From CAYTTR01 sp964440805 (GTDB taxonomy: Bacteria > Acidobacteriota > Aminicenantia > Aminicenantales > Aminicenantaceae): a stretch of DNA of 64,000 bases. Positions within the stretch are counted from its first letter, which is position 1. Every line of letters starts with the position of its first letter. Location of the stretch: the NCBI GenBank assembly GCA_964440805.1, contig CAYTTR010000003.1:55485-119484 (forward strand), read 5' to 3'. A program made the translations under genes and the position numbers. Below, one piece after another: positions 6,302 to 14,818 of the stretch. The notes beneath the pieces are model-generated. The model had not been told where the DNA came from. It did no database searches and saw nothing but the letters and a program-made list of their open reading frames with translations.

Positions 6302-8500
6302 TTATTGGCTGGGTTTAAAAGAGAGTTTTTTCCCCATTTCTATTAATTTTTCCCTCAACCGGGTATTTCTCTGAATAGGCTTATCGTTTCTAATGGCAAT
6401 ATGAAGAGCTTTGTAGGCTCCCACAATAACACAGAGCCGTCGGGCTCTGGTAAGAGCTGTGTAGAAAAGATTTCTCTGCAGCAGGATGAAATGCTGGGTC
6501 ATCAAAGGCAAAACAACAGCTAAATATTCACTTCCCTGGGATTTATGAACAGAAACAGCGTAAGCCAGAGTTGTTTCATTTAATTCTTCTTTGTCGTAAG
6601 CTACAGTTCTTCCTTCAAAATCCACAAATATCCGGTAGTAAGATTTATCTATATGAACAATGGTTCCCACATCTCCATTGTAAATATCCTTCTCATAATT
6701 GTTTCGAAGCTGCATAACCTTATCATGAAGGCGAAGTTCTTTTTGACCCAGTTTTATTCCCTCTTGTCGGGGATTAAGCCTTCTTTGCAGCTCATTGTTA
6801 AGATGATCCACCCCTACTAATCCCCGATACATAGGACTTATAACCTGAATTTGCGGTGAAAGTGGATTAAGAGACAATTTTTTTGGAATTCGGAAAGAAC
6901 AAAGATCCATAATAGTTTGAAAGGCTTTCTGTTCATCTTCATGGTGAATAAAGTAAAAATCCGACTCTGTATCTCCCCGGGGCGGATAAATGAGAGATTC
7001 TCCGCGGTTAACCCGGTGGGCATTTCTAACTATAAGGCCCCCTTTTTCCTGCCTGAAGATTTCATCAAGAACCACTATTTCCACCTGACCACTCTGAATG
7101 ATATCCTGGATCAGGTTTCCCGGACCGACAGACGGAAGCTGGTCTTTATCCCCAACCAAAACAAGATGCATCCAATGAGGAACAGCTTGAAGGAGAGAAT
7201 GCATCAAAGGCAAATCCACCATGGAGCATTCGTCAATAACCAGCAGATCTCCGGATAAATTCCGGTTAACTCCTCTTTTAAAACCGCCTGTTTTCGGATT
7301 ATACTCAAGAAGCCTATGAATTGTTTTTGCTTCTTTGCCAGTGGCTTCTGATAACCGTTTGGCTGCCCGTCCGGTGGGAGCAGCTAATAAAACCTGACGC
7401 CCCCAAAGACCAACTATTTCTGAGATAGCCCTGATGATAGTAGTCTTTCCTGTGCCCGGCCCCCCTGTTATGACCAGAATCTTTTTATTCAAGCCTTTAC
7501 TGATTGACTCTCTTTGCTTTGGAGTAAATTTAATACTTAACTCCCGTTCTACTTTCTCAAGAGTTCTGCTGATATCAAAAAGAGGCTTGACTGCTGGAAA
7601 GTGAGCCAGTTTCTGGATAAGAAAAGCCACTTCCTGTTGAGCTTGGTAAAAAAAAGGCAGATATACGGCTGAATCTCCGGCAGTATTTTCAATGATGACC
7701 GCCTTTTTCTCAGATAATTCATCAATAGCTTGTGAAACACTGAATTCATCGACTTCAAGATTCTTTTGACAATTGGTAATCAATGAATTTTTCCAGGAAA
7801 AAACATGACCTTCTTCGGTATCCCTTTTCAGCAAATAATGTAGATAAGCTTTTATTCTTTCCGGCGATTTAGGATCCAACCCCAACTTAAGAGCCATCTG
7901 ATCAGCGGTCTTGAAACCTATCCCCCAAATGTCATAACAAACCTGGTACGGATTTGATTTAAGTATGTTGAAGGCTTCCTGGCCGTATTCTTTGTAAATC
8001 TTAGTAGCTAAGCTTGTGGAAATATTATGTTCCTGGAGAAAAATTATCAATTCTCTGATATCTTCATGTTCAGACCAGGACTTCTTAATTTCCGTCAATT
8101 TGACTTTTCCTATCCCCTCAACATCCAGTAGTTTTCCCGGCTTTCTTGAAAGAATATCGATAGTTTTATCACCGAAAGCATTGATAATTCGCCTGGCCAG
8201 AACCGGGCCGATTCCTTTGATAAGACCTGAAGAGAGAAATTTTTCTATCCCTTTAACCGATGAAGGAAGCACGGGAGTACACAAATATACTTTGAATTGT
8301 CTCCCGAACCTCGGGTTAATTTCCCATTCTCCTTTTACCCGCAAGACTTCTCCCACAGATACAGGTGGAAAAATACCTACAATGGTCAGGCGTTGGCCTT
8401 CTTCTGTACAAAATTGACAGACAGAATAACCGCTCTCCGGACTATAAAAAATTATCTGTTCTACCGTCCCTTCAATGGACTCCATTTGAGACTCCGGCAT
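6302..8500 (-). CDS. recD2: RecD2-type 5'-3' DNA helicase
   Basis: 732 aa. The ATG at 8500 is chosen over a TTG at 8506 because GGAGG is 7 nt away. The N-terminal ~80 residues are an OB-like domain (VEQIIFYSPESGYSVCQF), followed by HhH motifs (GIGPVLARRII, GIGKVKLTEI), the RecD2 hallmark that separates it from RecBCD-associated RecD. The SF1B helicase core has Walker A GGPGTGKTT, motif II DECSMVD, GDKDQLPSVGPG and, near the end, YAVSVHKSQGSEY. Such enzymes unwind DNA 5'-3' outside RecBCD and act in repair and replication stress. It starts 2 nt after the upstream SAM hydrolase stop. Confidence 0.95.
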   Translation of the reverse strand: MPESQMESIEGTVEQIIFYSPESGYSVCQFCTEEGQRLTIVGIFPPVSVGEVLRVKGEWEINPRFGRQFKVYLCTPVLPSSVKGIEKFLSSGLIKGIGPVLARRIINAFGDKTIDILSRKPGKLLDVEGIGKVKLTEIKKSWSEHEDIRELIIFLQEHNISTSLATKIYKEYGQEAFNILKSNPYQVCYDIWGIGFKTADQMALKLGLDPKSPERIKAYLHYLLKRDTEEGHVFSWKNSLITNCQKNLEVDEFSVSQAIDELSEKKAVIIENTAGDSAVYLPFFYQAQQEVAFLIQKLAHFPAVKPLFDISRTLEKVERELSIKFTPKQRESISKGLNKKILVITGGPGTGKTTIIRAISEIVGLWGRQVLLAAPTGRAAKRLSEATGKEAKTIHRLLEYNPKTGGFKRGVNRNLSGDLLVIDECSMVDLPLMHSLLQAVPHWMHLVLVGDKDQLPSVGPGNLIQDIIQSGQVEIVVLDEIFRQEKGGLIVRNAHRVNRGESLIYPPRGDTESDFYFIHHEDEQKAFQTIMDLCSFRIPKKLSLNPLSPQIQVISPMYRGLVGVDHLNNELQRRLNPRQEGIKLGQKELRLHDKVMQLRNNYEKDIYNGDVGTIVHIDKSYYRIFVDFEGRTVAYDKEELNETTLAYAVSVHKSQGSEYLAVVLPLMTQHFILLQRNLFYTALTRARRLCVIVGAYKALHIAIRNDKPIQRNTRLREKLIEMGKKLSFKPSQ

Positions 8501-8502
8501 AA

Positions 8503-9306
8503 TCAATCCTCCAAGTAAAGAATCACCTCATCTTTAGGTTTGAAATTCAGTTCAAGTGAGGCAGAACCTTTTTTAAGAGCTACTTCAAGATACCCCAAAC
8601 TTCCTTGAAGAAAAAAAACTTCATTATCAGGGCCCGAGGTGTAATTCAGAGAAAAACCGGCTATCTTGCGTTCTTTCACCTGAAGAATGATTTTTTTTTC
8701 TGGAAATCTCTGGCGTAATTGATCAAACCATTCGAATTTGATATCGGTTATTCCATTTCCAAACTTATCCACATAAATGATACTGCCTGTGATTTGGTTA
8801 TTTGTTTGGACAGGTTTCCGGTAATTTAGTTTCACAAAGCGGTGACATTCCGGCCCGAACTCAGAAGTAGAAATTCCAAGAGAAACCCAGGCTGCTACCG
8901 AAGCCATTTTATCACGGGCTTCGAAAGTAGAACTTGTTTCTTCCAGAAAATAAACAGGGTTATTCACTTCTCTTATTTCCTCGGGTTTTTCTTTATCCAG
9001 CACCAGCGTTAAAAGACCGTTATCTGGACTGATAAAATAGTGTTTCTGTGTCCGGACAAGAATTATTTTCCTGGAGGAACCTACACCCGGATCAACTACA
9101 CTTAAAAATATTGTTTCCTTAGGGAAAAAACAGGCGGAAGCATAAAGAATAAAAGATGCATCGAAAACATCAAATGAATCAACCTGGTGCGTTATATCAA
9201 CCAACCTGACTACAGGATTGATGGAAAGAATAACTCCTTTAAGAGAGCCTACAAAATAATCCGAATTCCCGAAGTCAGTCAGAAGAGCTATCAAAGGATT
9301 TTTCAT
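8503..9306 (-). CDS. SAM hydrolase / hydroxide adenosyltransferase (DUF62 family)
   Basis: 267 aa. Family signatures are LLTDFGNSDYFVGSLKGV at the N-terminus, VVDPGVGSSRK at about 71, SPDNGLLTL at about 93 and IYVDKFGNGITDI at about 177. Members convert S-adenosylmethionine to adenosine and methionine using water or hydroxide; some relatives are fluorinases or chlorinases, but the Gly-rich loop here gives no reason to propose halogenation. The stop overlaps the recD2 ribosome site, so the two genes are probably cotranscribed. Confidence 0.9.
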   Translation of the reverse strand: MKNPLIALLTDFGNSDYFVGSLKGVILSINPVVRLVDITHQVDSFDVFDASFILYASACFFPKETIFLSVVDPGVGSSRKIILVRTQKHYFISPDNGLLTLVLDKEKPEEIREVNNPVYFLEETSSTFEARDKMASVAAWVSLGISTSEFGPECHRFVKLNYRKPVQTNNQITGSIIYVDKFGNGITDIKFEWFDQLRQRFPEKKIILQVKERKIAGFSLNYTSGPDNEVFFLQGSLGYLEVALKKGSASLELNFKPKDEVILYLED

Positions 9307-9390
9307 TGATTTTATGATTTAATCTTAGAGAAATCCCCTTTTTTGGTCAACTATTCTCATCCATCATTTCTTAAAACCAAGCAGTTCGAA

Positions 9391-9617
9391 GTCTGTTCAG
9401 TCTATTCGGTTTATCTCGTTTATTTAGTTTGTTTGGTTTATTTAGTTGAAAAAAAAGACGGGATGAGTGATAAGGGCGAGAGGATCGAGGCGGAAAGAAA
9501 TAGCTTGTTGCGTTTATCTGGTTTGTCTGGTATAAATGATTTGAAAAAGCCGGGGCGGGGCGAGATGAGTGAGGCCTAATAAGCTACATAAACGACATAA
9601 ACAAGATAAACAATAAA
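9391..9617. repeat. intergenic repeat with 9-nt ladder arms
   Basis: The 9307-9760 gap has no convincing gene. GTCTGTTCAGTCTATTCGGTT (9391-9411) and the downstream AAGGGCGAGA region recur at 22142-22215. At 9410-9445 a 9-nt ladder (CGTTTATTT, AGTTTGTTT, GGTTTATTT) is followed at 9584-9617 by its inverted form (ACATAAACG, ACATAAACA), giving arms of ~35 nt about 140 nt apart. A third unit at 9664-9700 (GTGCCCTCC...CCTGTCTC) has a related, rearranged copy near 12411. Confidence 0.6.
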
Positions 9618-9725
9618 ATGGGCGAAACTGGAGGTAGCAAGCACTGAACCAGGACTTAGATACACCGTGCCCTCCTATGTTCAACCTGTCTCAAAATTCG
9701 GGGGGCTTCACTCAATCAAACCCTG

Positions 9726-9754
9726 TTGACCAGGTCTGGAAAAGATGTTAATTT
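9726..9754 (+). promoter_or_regulatory. candidate promoter of the membrane phosphatase-like gene
   Basis: TTGACC (9726-9731), 17-nt spacer, TAATTT (9749-9754), ending 6 nt before the GTG at 9761. The -10 match is poor, but the geometry is the same as the near-leaderless promoters at 12551, 30363, 48634 and 56702. Confidence 0.35.
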
Positions 9755-9760
9755 GCCATA

Positions 9761-11410
9761 GTGCAATTCATCAAAGTCTTGTTTAATTCTATTGTAAGTG
9801 GATTTTTCTTCTGTTGGCTCTTATCCACCCTGATAATCGATCTTAATTTTCATCTTCCCTTCAGCTTTTTCTGTCAGTTAAATCTTACTGTATTTCTTAC
9901 GGTTACCTATGGCCTTTTAATTACGCTGGTAAGCTTACTGAGTTTTTATTTGTTTCAATTCTTTAGAGGGAAAAAAATAACTCTCGCTTTAATTTCTCCA
10001 GCATTTCTAATGATCAATTTCACTTTAGTCCTAATATTATTTCTTTATATAAAGAAAGTTAATATAGATTTTTTCAGGTCATTCTTTCTTCCTCAGAATC
10101 TTTCCCTTGTTAGAAGCCAAACAACCATCTACATCGCCTTGGTATTGATCGGAATTCTCTGCTTGTACTTTTTTCTACGACTGGGAAAAAACATAATTTT
10201 CACTTCAGCCTATTTCCTTTGCTTGTTTACAGGACTGTTCATAGTAACCCACCAGAGAAATAAATTCGTTTCTCCTAATCCTCCGGAAACAACTCCTTAT
10301 CTTGAACCAAAAAACATCGAACGCAGGATTACTGCCATCGGACTTGAGGGTTTGTCATTTGATTTTCTCATTCCGCTTATCAATCAAAACAAACTGCCTA
10401 ATTATGCCTGGCTTATGGAGGAAGGAAGCTGGGGAAGACTGTCGACTTTTACTCCTAATGAAGCCTTCATTTTAAATAATTCTTTTTCGTCGGGAAAACT
10501 CCCTTCTAAGCACCATGGAATTTCCTACTTCAAATACTATATTCCAACCCTGGAACAGGAAATTTATGCTGTTCCCCGGTTTATATTTTTTAGACAGCTA
10601 ACCCGTTTGGGGCTTCTTGTTCCTTCACCGAATCCTTTGGATTCTGTTGCCGTTGATCTTTGTAGTATAATCAAATTCAATAAAGGTCTTGCTATCCGGC
10701 GAGATTGGCCTTATGGATTTCAAGTATTAAATCCCCAGGAGGAGACAAGAAAAAATTTCGAACGTTTCTTCAGCGAACTTCAATTTGATGAAAATTCTAT
10801 TGTTTCTACTCTCAGACAGTCTTTTTACATAGATACAGAATTCGAAAAGAAAGCCTTCCAGGAAAAGACCTTACGCCAGCCTCATCTCTTTTCCCTTCTT
10901 CTAAACGGATTGAATATCGTGGAAGCATATTTTTATAAGTTCAGTTCTCCGGAATATTTTGGAGAAGTCTCTCATGAAGATATAAATAAATATCAAAGCG
11001 TCATCGAAACTTATTACAAATTCTATGATCAGATAATCGGAAAATATTTAGCTTCACTAAAAGATAATGAACTCCTGCTGGTCTATTCTCCACATGGAAT
11101 GGAACCTCTTCCCATTTGGAAAAGAGTTGTCGAATGGGGCTTGGGAAATTCAGATATAACGGCTTCTCACGAATGGGCTCCGGATGGGGTTGTCTTTTTT
11201 TTCGGAAAAGATGTGAACAAAGGAAAGAATATTGAGGAGACCAACATTCTTGACCTTGCTCCAACCTTACTTTACTACCTGGGCTTACCTGTGGCCAAGG
11301 ACATGGACGGAATAGTCCTGAGTTCAATCTTTATTAGGAGTTTTACTTCGGAAAATCCAGTCTTTTATATAAGTTCTTATCAGAATGTTATCGAGAGTAA
11401 GAAAGAATAA
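9761..11410 (+). CDS. membrane-anchored alkaline-phosphatase-superfamily protein with degenerate active site
   Basis: 549 aa, GTG start; no ribosome site, but a candidate promoter ends 6 nt upstream. Five hydrophobic segments (about 8-25, 40-66, 75-97, 121-139, 145-163) precede a C-terminal domain of the type I phosphodiesterase/nucleotide pyrophosphatase fold: AIGLEGLSFDFLIPL, LPNYAWLMEEGSWGRL, SGKLPSKHHGI, SHEWAPDGVVFFFG and LDLAPTLLYYLGLP. The usual residues are altered: the first metal Asp (GLD) is Glu196, the Thr/Ser nucleophile position reads PNEAF, and the SDHG motif is SPHG. Compare the intact gene at 37380. It may bind but not hydrolyse, or use other chemistry. A role in envelope glycan or lipid modification is a guess. 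Confidence 0.65.
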   Translation: MQFIKVLFNSIVSGFFFCWLLSTLIIDLNFHLPFSFFCQLNLTVFLTVTYGLLITLVSLLSFYLFQFFRGKKITLALISPAFLMINFTLVLILFLYIKKVNIDFFRSFFLPQNLSLVRSQTTIYIALVLIGILCLYFFLRLGKNIIFTSAYFLCLFTGLFIVTHQRNKFVSPNPPETTPYLEPKNIERRITAIGLEGLSFDFLIPLINQNKLPNYAWLMEEGSWGRLSTFTPNEAFILNNSFSSGKLPSKHHGISYFKYYIPTLEQEIYAVPRFIFFRQLTRLGLLVPSPNPLDSVAVDLCSIIKFNKGLAIRRDWPYGFQVLNPQEETRKNFERFFSELQFDENSIVSTLRQSFYIDTEFEKKAFQEKTLRQPHLFSLLLNGLNIVEAYFYKFSSPEYFGEVSHEDINKYQSVIETYYKFYDQIIGKYLASLKDNELLLVYSPHGMEPLPIWKRVVEWGLGNSDITASHEWAPDGVVFFFGKDVNKGKNIEETNILDLAPTLLYYLGLPVAKDMDGIVLSSIFIRSFTSENPVFYISSYQNVIESKKE

Positions 11411-11473
11411 TAGAAATCGTCTATTCAGTTAAAACAAAATAAGTGAGTGAAACGAACAAAATTAATAGAAAGG

Positions 11474-11588
11474 GTTGATTGCGTTTATAGAGTTTATTGC
11501 GTTTGTTGCGTTGACTGTTTTCGTAATTAAGAAATTAATTAACCATGACCGACTTAAAACTGCGATAAACACAATAAACGCAATCAAC
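11474..11588. repeat. inverted repeat with 9-nt ladder arms
   Basis: Arms 11474-11501 and 11562-11588 both begin GTTGATTGCGTTTAT when read outward-in on opposite strands and differ at few positions, with a 60-nt AT-rich loop. The left arm continues as a 9-nt ladder (GAGTTTATT, GCGTTTGTT). It lies 3' of the phosphatase-like gene and 18 nt beyond the lepB stop, so it may act as a bidirectional transcript end. No gene is supported in 11411-11606. Confidence 0.65.
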
Positions 11589-11606
11589 TACTGGTTGCGA
11601 AATTTA

Positions 11607-12323
11607 TCAGCGGATAACCTTAAGCATCCTTTCCCATCTTGCTTTGGGAATAAAACTTACGATTTTCTGAAGCCGATCCCTGAAGCTTGTTTTTAAATAG
11701 GCATCCTTTTCAGCTTTATAAGAAAAATAAATAATCCATGGTCTTCCCTTAATATTGTCACGGGGCAGGAATCCCCAATACCTGCCGTCCAAACTATTAT
11801 CACGATTATCTCCCAGAACAAGGCAGTGGCCAGGAGGTACTACGACTGGACCAAAGTTATCCCTTATCATGTCATCATAGCTGTAATAATCCGATTTTTT
11901 ATACACCTGATTATCTATATGTACTTTGTACTCTTCAGCTATTAATACATCATTTATATACACTTCTTTATCCTTGATTTCTACCTTTTCCCCTTCCATA
12001 GCAATCACCCGCTTGACATAATCCTTGGACAGATCTCTTGGGTATTTGAAGACAACAATGTCATAACGTTCAATATCTTTTCTGGGAAAGATCGTTTTTT
12101 CAAACGGAAACACGGGCTGGATGTAGGCCATTTTGTTGACAAGGAGAAAATCACCTACCAGCAACGTTGGTTCCATGGAACCAGTGGGAATCTGAAATGC
12201 CTGGACAGTAAAAGTCATTACAAAAAAAACGAAGATTGCCGTTTCTGTAAGAAGCTCAAAATATTCCCGGAATATACTGACTTCCCGTTTCTTTTTTTCT
12301 TTTTTCTTTATTAGACCGCTCAT
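11607..12323 (-). CDS. lepB: signal peptidase I
   Basis: 238 aa. A basic N-terminus and one transmembrane segment (about 26-44) precede the catalytic boxes: QIPTGSMEPTLLVGD with the nucleophile Ser (about 49), YDIVVFKYP, DYVKRVIAMEGEKV with the general-base Lys (about 103), and GDNRDNSLDGRYWGFLP. It removes signal peptides from exported proteins at the periplasmic face of the inner membrane. The gene stands alone, flanked by repeats on both sides. Only a weak ribosome site is seen. Confidence 0.97.
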   Translation of the reverse strand: MSGLIKKKEKKKREVSIFREYFELLTETAIFVFFVMTFTVQAFQIPTGSMEPTLLVGDFLLVNKMAYIQPVFPFEKTIFPRKDIERYDIVVFKYPRDLSKDYVKRVIAMEGEKVEIKDKEVYINDVLIAEEYKVHIDNQVYKKSDYYSYDDMIRDNFGPVVVPPGHCLVLGDNRDNSLDGRYWGFLPRDNIKGRPWIIYFSYKAEKDAYLKTSFRDRLQKIVSFIPKARWERMLKVIR

Positions 12324-12408
12324 TTTCTACTCTTTTATAAATTATTTTTTAAAAAATTAGGGTTAACTATAATACAAAAGAAAAAATTCAGCAAGAAAAA
12401 TAGGTATC

Positions 12409-12485
12409 CCCCCAAATTTTTAAGACAGGCTCAACTGATAAAGACACACCCTGCCCTCCCATTTAGCCTGGACTATTCAACTTCT
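12409..12485. repeat. repeat remnants: IS-end-like motif and a solo MITE terminus
   Basis: CCCCCCAAATTTTTAAGACAGG (here 12408-12429) resembles the inverse of the 9680-9705 sequence, and GACACACCCTGCCCTCC (12442-12458) resembles 9659-9675 in direct orientation, so the two modules occur in different relative order. TTAG plus CCTGGACTATTCA (12463-12479) is exactly a MITE end with its target motif, but no element body follows. This looks like debris of excised or decayed elements. Confidence 0.45.
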
Positions 12486-12550
12486 AACAAAAAAATAAAT
12501 TAGTCCTGTTTAGCTTGAAAACTTGAGTGAACTTCTAGAGGTATTCTCTG

Positions 12551-12579
12551 TTTACCTCAATCTGAGATCATTGTATACT
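12551..12579 (+). promoter_or_regulatory. promoter of ychF, near-leaderless
   Basis: TTTACC (12551-12556), 17-nt spacer, TATACT (12574-12579). The ATG at 12586 is 6 nt after the -10 box, so transcription would start at or next to the A of ATG. There is no Shine-Dalgarno sequence before this ATG. Confidence 0.6.
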
Positions 12580-12585
12580 GAGTTC

Positions 12586-13659
12586 ATGAAATTCACTTTA
12601 TTCGGTTATCCAAAAACCGGAAAAACAACCCTCTTTAATCTTCTCACAGGAGCCAATATTGAAACTCAAGCTTATGATTCCGGTAAAAAAGAACCTAATC
12701 TGCGAACCTGTATTATTCCAGATGAAAGACTGGAAAAGCTTGCCTCTCTCTATCCAGAACTTGAAATAAAACCAGCTACTGTGGATTATTCAGATCTGGC
12801 CGGCCTGGCTTACGGAGAGGCTAAAACCTCTACCTATCTCTCTTTTCTGAGACAGGCAGATGGATTGTCTCATGTAGTAAGGGGATTTCATAATCCAGAA
12901 ATTCCCCGCTTCTTACCCGAAAGCTCTCCTCAGCAGGACATTAAATCAATGGAAGAGGAATTGATTCTGGCTGACTTAGTTTTAGTCGAGAATAGACTGG
13001 AAAAAATTCATCAGGAACTTAAGGGAAAGAAAACTCCCCAGGCCCTTCACGAAAAAGAACTTCTGGAAACATTACAGAATCACCTCACCCAGGAAAAGCC
13101 GTTGAGGGAATTCGATTTTTCTCAAGAAAATGAAAAAATGCTCAGGGCCTTTTCTTTTCTTAGCCAGAAACCACTTCTTCTCGCCATTAATATTGATGAA
13201 AACGATATTAATCTGGTGGAGAATCCAGAGAAAATAATATCCCCTCCTGGAAAAAGAACCGCAGTCATGGTCTTTTGCGGCAAAATCGAGCTTGAAATAC
13301 TTCAACTTGAGAATAAAGAAAAAGAAATTTTCCTTAAGGAATACGGCTTAAAGGAACTGAGTCTTAAAAAGTTTCTTAGAACTTCATTTGAATTGATGGA
13401 AACAATAACTTTCTTCACTATAGGCAAAAACGAAATCAAAGCCTGGACTTCAAAAAGAAACACTCCCGCCCAAAAAGCAGCCGGTCTCATCCATACCCAA
13501 ATGGAAAAAGGATTTATCAGGGCTGAGGTAATCTCCTGGGAAGAGCTTATTGTTCATGGATCTTTCCAGGCAGCCAAGGATAAAGGCGCGGTGGGGCTGG
13601 AAGGAAAAGACTACTCGGTTAAGGACGGAGATATCATCTATTTCCGTTTTTCACCTTGA
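12586..13659 (+). CDS. ychF: YchF/Obg-family GTPase (ATPase)
   Basis: 357 aa from the ATG at 12586. A frame from 12523 adds 21 residues not seen in the family and would start upstream of the promoter. N-terminal P-loop GYPKTGKTTLFNLL, G3-like DYSDLAGLAYGEAK, a coiled-coil insertion (about 120-175) and a C-terminal TGS domain (FFTIGKNEIKAWT, KDGDIIYFRF) define the YchF group. Canonical YchF has NxxE in place of NKxD and prefers ATP; here AINIDEND is a variant. It binds ribosomes and modulates translation and stress responses. Its stop is 16 nt before tgt. Confidence 0.85.
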   Translation: MKFTLFGYPKTGKTTLFNLLTGANIETQAYDSGKKEPNLRTCIIPDERLEKLASLYPELEIKPATVDYSDLAGLAYGEAKTSTYLSFLRQADGLSHVVRGFHNPEIPRFLPESSPQQDIKSMEEELILADLVLVENRLEKIHQELKGKKTPQALHEKELLETLQNHLTQEKPLREFDFSQENEKMLRAFSFLSQKPLLLAINIDENDINLVENPEKIISPPGKRTAVMVFCGKIELEILQLENKEKEIFLKEYGLKELSLKKFLRTSFELMETITFFTIGKNEIKAWTSKRNTPAQKAAGLIHTQMEKGFIRAEVISWEELIVHGSFQAAKDKGAVGLEGKDYSVKDGDIIYFRFSP

Positions 13660-13675
13660 AGAAATTGTTCTATAA

Positions 13676-14818
13676 ATGGAAAAAGAATTTAAAATACTCC
13701 ACCAAGATAATTCTTCTTCAGCTCGAGTAGGCCTGCTCCGTACTTCCCATGGAGGCATCCAGACTCCTGCTTTTGCTCCGGTGGCCTCCCAGGGAAGCGT
13801 CAAGGCTTTGACCCATGAGATAGTGGCTGGATTAGGAGCCCAGCTCATTCTAGTTAACACCTATCACCTTTTTCTTCGCCCAGGCATTAAGACTATAAAC
13901 AACTTGGGAGGAATTCACTCCTTCATTTCATGGCCGGGACCAATTCTCTCTGACAGTGGAGGATTTCAGATTTACAGTCTCTCACCTTTAACCAGAATTT
14001 CAAAAAAGGGAGTCTCTTTTTCTTCCCACATAGATGGAACCAAAATTTTTCTCACTTCAGAAAAAGTGGTGGATATCCAATTGCAAATGGGGACAGACAT
14101 TCTTATGCCTCTGGATAACTTTGTTCCCTATCCCTCGCCGAAACCAACCGCAGAAGAATCCGTCAATCTAACTACAGAGTGGGCAGAAAGAGCCAGGGAA
14201 CATTTTGTAAAGCATAAATTATCTTTCTCTCGTTTTCTTTTCGGAATTTGCCAGGGAGGAGTGTTCCGGGATTTAAGAGAAAAAAGCATTGAAGATTTAG
14301 TCCGTTTTGAATTTGACGGTTATTCCCTGGGTGGGCTGGGCTTGGGAGAACCCAAATCTCTTTTTAATGAAATTGTAGAATACTCAACCCAACTTCTCCC
14401 CCCTGATAAACCCCGTTATCTAATGGGGATTGGCTATATTGCTGATATTCTGGAAGCTGTCAAAAAGGGTGTTGATCTTTTTGACTGCGTTCTTCCTACC
14501 AGAAATGCCCGGACAGGAACTCTTTTTACAAACCAGGGGAAATTAGTTATCAAGCATAAGCGATATACCGACGATCATCGCCCCATTGATGAGACGTGTT
14601 CCTGCTATACCTGCAGCAATTTTTCCCGGGCCTACCTCAGGCATCTTTATGAGCGGAACGAAATCACTTCCTCCATATTAAACACTATTCATAACCTCCA
14701 TTTTTATCTTGACATCTTTCGAAAAATCCGGCAAGCTATTGAATTAAATTCGTTTGATAAATTCAAATGCAATTTATTAGAGAAACTAACAAAGGATAAA
14801 GAGGATGACTCTTTTTAG
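13676..14818 (+). CDS. tgt: tRNA-guanine transglycosylase
   Basis: 380 aa. It exchanges guanine 34 of tRNAs with GUN anticodons for a queuosine precursor. Visible: LSDSGGFQ with Asp93 (general acid/base), DCVLPTRNARTG with nucleophile Asp270, zinc ligands Cys308, Cys310, Cys313 and His339. Two base-pocket positions differ from preQ1-using enzymes: the DECTP motif is DNFVP (Cys to Phe149) and GGLAVGE is GGLGLGE (Val to Leu223). In Zymomonas TGT these are Cys158 and Val233, which distinguish preQ1 from queuine users, so substrate preference may differ. It overlaps yajC by 14 nt; tgt-yajC-secD-secF is a common order. Confidence 0.95.
   Translation: MEKEFKILHQDNSSSARVGLLRTSHGGIQTPAFAPVASQGSVKALTHEIVAGLGAQLILVNTYHLFLRPGIKTINNLGGIHSFISWPGPILSDSGGFQIYSLSPLTRISKKGVSFSSHIDGTKIFLTSEKVVDIQLQMGTDILMPLDNFVPYPSPKPTAEESVNLTTEWAERAREHFVKHKLSFSRFLFGICQGGVFRDLREKSIEDLVRFEFDGYSLGGLGLGEPKSLFNEIVEYSTQLLPPDKPRYLMGIGYIADILEAVKKGVDLFDCVLPTRNARTGTLFTNQGKLVIKHKRYTDDHRPIDETCSCYTCSNFSRAYLRHLYERNEITSSILNTIHNLHFYLDIFRKIRQAIELNSFDKFKCNLLEKLTKDKEDDSF

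Noticed and set aside
9343..9579. 78-aa open frame after the SAM hydrolase gene
   Set aside because: Its codons are the 9-nt ladder (repeating VYLVYLV-type residues) and a dispersed repeat.
11475..11696. 73-aa open frame
   Set aside because: Runs through an inverted repeat and into lepB on the other strand; no coding character.
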